Of a stretch of 64,000 bases of DNA, positions 62,332 to 64,000 are shown piece by piece. The translations under genes were made by a program, and so were the position numbers. Under the pieces are notes generated by a model. It was not told the origin of the DNA, did no database searches, and saw nothing but the letters and a program-made list of their open reading frames with translations. The DNA comes from Acanthornis magna (Eukaryota; Chordata; Aves; Passeriformes; Acanthizidae): NCBI GenBank assembly GCA_036785705.1, contig JAWUZG010001156.1:1-64000 (forward strand), in the 5' to 3' direction. The stretch's first letter is position 1; the number at the start of each line of letters is the position of its first letter.

Positions 62332-64000
62332 CCAAGAATCATAGGAAAGCTGTCGGGAAAGAAAGATTTCATGGAAAAGCCGCAGCACGACAAGCTTCCT
62401 TGCCAAGCTTCACTCTACTACTTACACCATGCTTAAAGCACAGCGAGGAAAAGCAACAAACAAAAATCCAGAGTCAATCAATCCAAAATGAAATCAAACC
62501 CAAATTATCTCTGTCTGTCTGTCCGTGTGCGTGAGGCTGTGTCTCTAAAGAAGAGAAAGGGTCAGGATAAGAAGAACGTGGCTCAAAGGCTCAAGAGCAC
62601 TTCCCTTAGGAGCACTTCAACTTGAGCAACACTTCACTTGATAACTCAAATTCAAATCAACAACTTAGGGCAGGAACAGCAGTTCAGGGCATTTCAACTG
62701 AACTGGACTTCAACTACACAACACTTCACTTAGAACTGAGCTGAAACCCAAGACCTCAGCAAAGGATCCACACAGGCCTTACCATAGCACTGCAGGAACT
62801 TTGAGACCTAACTTAGGGACAAACCTAAAGCACTTCTGAATCCACCAGAGCAGCCCCTCTCCCACATTGCAGAGAGCGCATGCACACCTGCACTCCCACA
62901 AGCACACAAAGAGGCTCTAGGAGGCAAAATTCCCCTCCAAGCTACTGAAATACTCCTTTCACGTGCCTTGCCATCTTCTCAGCGGCCAAAGCCTGAGGCC
63001 TCCGGGAGCGGCAGGATCGGGGGCCCAGGAGCCGTGCTCCTTCGCGGATCCCCCGAGTGCAGCAAACGGGACAGCTGCCGGCTGGCAGAGGCCCCACGCA
63101 CAGGGACTTTGCTGCTCACCGCTGCTGCGGCCCAGCACAGCTGCCAGGGCCTCCTTTGGCACCCCTGCTTACAGGGCCCCAAGGCATGGCCTTTAGTCAC
63201 AACAAGCCTTCAGCCTGGCCCCACTTCTCATCGGCAGCTTTCCCTGAACGCGGGACAACACCAATGGGATGCCATCCAGGCAAAAACAAATTTCAAAGTC
63301 TGTTCAACAAGCAAAAAAAGCAGGAGCACCTTAGAACATAGCACTTCCTGGCAGCACACAGCATTTCTCAGAAGCTCCACAGCACCTCAGCCCCGCTGCC
63401 TTCGTCAAGGCCAAGGCCTCAGCAGCATTTCTCATATCATGCTGCAGCCTGAAAAAAGGGCAGGGGGGGATGCACCAGCACAAGCAGGGAGATCACACCT
63501 GCCCACAGGCTCCCCATGCTCACATCCCATGGCATCCCGGGGCTCTCTCAGCTTCCAAAGACCTCTGAGGTCACGGGCTCTCACAGTGCCTCCATGGGGA
63601 CATCCCACGTGTCTCTAAGTGCTAAGGAGCTCTTTTGCAACTGCCACTCCCTGGCCTTCCAGCGGGACATGCCAGGGCTCTCTCTATCTTCCTAAACAAC
63701 ACACACGACAAGGGCAATGCCAGGGCCTGCAGGGTAACATCCCGGCAATCTGCACGCTGCTAAGGAGCCACGCTGTCACAGCAACTCACAGGGCATGGCC
63801 TGTGACATTCCCTCCGTCTCCCTGCTGCTGCTGGACAGCTCTGATGTCACAGGCACTCACCTCTGGCCCCTGCAGCCATTCCAGGCCTTTCCATGCTGCC
63901 AAAGCGCTCTGATGTCACAGACACGCACTGTGGCTTCATGGCCACATGCCAAGGCTCTCCAGGCTGCAAAAGAGCCCTTTAGCCACAGGCACTTACACAG
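62332..64000 (+). repeat. Macrosatellite copy 19 (partial, cut by window edge)
   Basis: Only u1-1669 is present; the copy is cut by the end of the window. BamHI at u715 is present, with c901, g1160 and cggg at u1332-1335. Private changes are a at u1032 (63363, a CpG transition), a at u1379 (63710) and g at u1383 (63714). Confidence 0.97.

Larger units (their letters stand above)
1..64000 (+). repeat. 3.46-kb macrosatellite array, head-to-tail, 18.5 copies
   Basis: The same 3,463-bp sequence recurs from base 1 to base 64000 with no interruption, inversion or unrelated insertion that I could find. Unit starts, taken at the motif ccaagaatcat, are 1, 3464, 6927, 10390, 13853, 17314, 20776, 24239, 27702, 31165, 34628, 38091, 41554, 45017, 48480, 51943, 55406, 58869 and 62332. 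Copies differ by scattered single-base changes; I catalogued about 57 variable positions by eye, so pairwise identity is very high. Only copies 5 and 6 carry length changes. Both window edges lie inside the array. No transposase, reverse transcriptase, rRNA, tRNA or recognisable protein domain is present. The phase of the unit is arbitrary. I do not recognise the family. Confidence 0.99.

Noticed and set aside
1..64000. Centromeric alpha-like satellite or rDNA spacer
   Set aside because: The unit is long and partly CpG-rich with no short monomer tandem over its full length, and no rRNA segment or promoter is present. Chromosomal position cannot be judged from sequence.

Overview
The window is one uninterrupted head-to-tail macrosatellite. 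A 3,463-bp unit repeats from the first base to the last: 18 complete copies plus a 1,669-bp partial nineteenth. No unique flank is visible at either end, so the array is longer than the window. All copies have the same orientation. Sixteen of the 18 complete copies are exactly 3,463 bp; copy 5 is 3,461 and copy 6 is 3,462. Unit coordinates (u1-u3463) below are those of copy 1, which begins at base 1 in the phase I chose; the true biological unit boundary is unknown. To place a unit feature in another copy, add that copy's start minus 1, with shifts of one or two bases inside copies 5 and 6.

Nothing suggests bacteria, phage or plasmid: there are no operons, no recognisable protein families, no rRNA or tRNA and no CRISPR. 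CpG depletion outside one short cluster, many CpG-to-TpG/CpA differences between copies, nested minisatellites and splice-like motifs point to a vertebrate nuclear genome. A bird is my low-confidence guess, from general sequence flavour only. I do not recognise the unit as a named satellite.

Layout of one unit: u1-560 is an A+C-rich block. It holds a short CTGT tract, a degenerate direct repeat and, on the minus strand, a 119-nt candidate exon with good splice-site motifs. u629-799 is a CpG cluster (15 CpG in 171 bp) with a YY1-like motif on the minus strand. u830-1159 has no feature I can name. u1160-1850 is a degenerate ~69-bp minisatellite (array A). u1851-2745 is more unique sequence with an AP-1 heptamer, a perfect 9-bp-stem hairpin, a second minus-strand candidate exon (148 nt) and short inverted and direct repeats. 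u2746-3463 is minisatellite array B, about 11 subunits of the same family as A.

How the parts may work together is inference. The minus strand is the G+T-rich strand and carries the YY1-like motif and both candidate exons, so if the array is transcribed the minus strand is the better candidate, giving a repetitive non-coding RNA. The CpG cluster is intact in all 19 copies while CpGs elsewhere in the unit decay, which suggests it is kept unmethylated in the germ line. DXZ4 and the chicken MHM repeat are known macrosatellites of similar scale, offered as architectural analogies only; I see no evidence of homology.

Copy history can be read from about 57 variable positions. Copies 6-7 and 8-9 are near-identical two-unit blocks. 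Copies 1-4 form a distinct left subfamily. Many right-hand copies are mosaics of the same few haplotypes, as expected from unequal exchange and gene conversion. Open reading frames recur in every unit, but none resembles a real gene, so no CDS is annotated.
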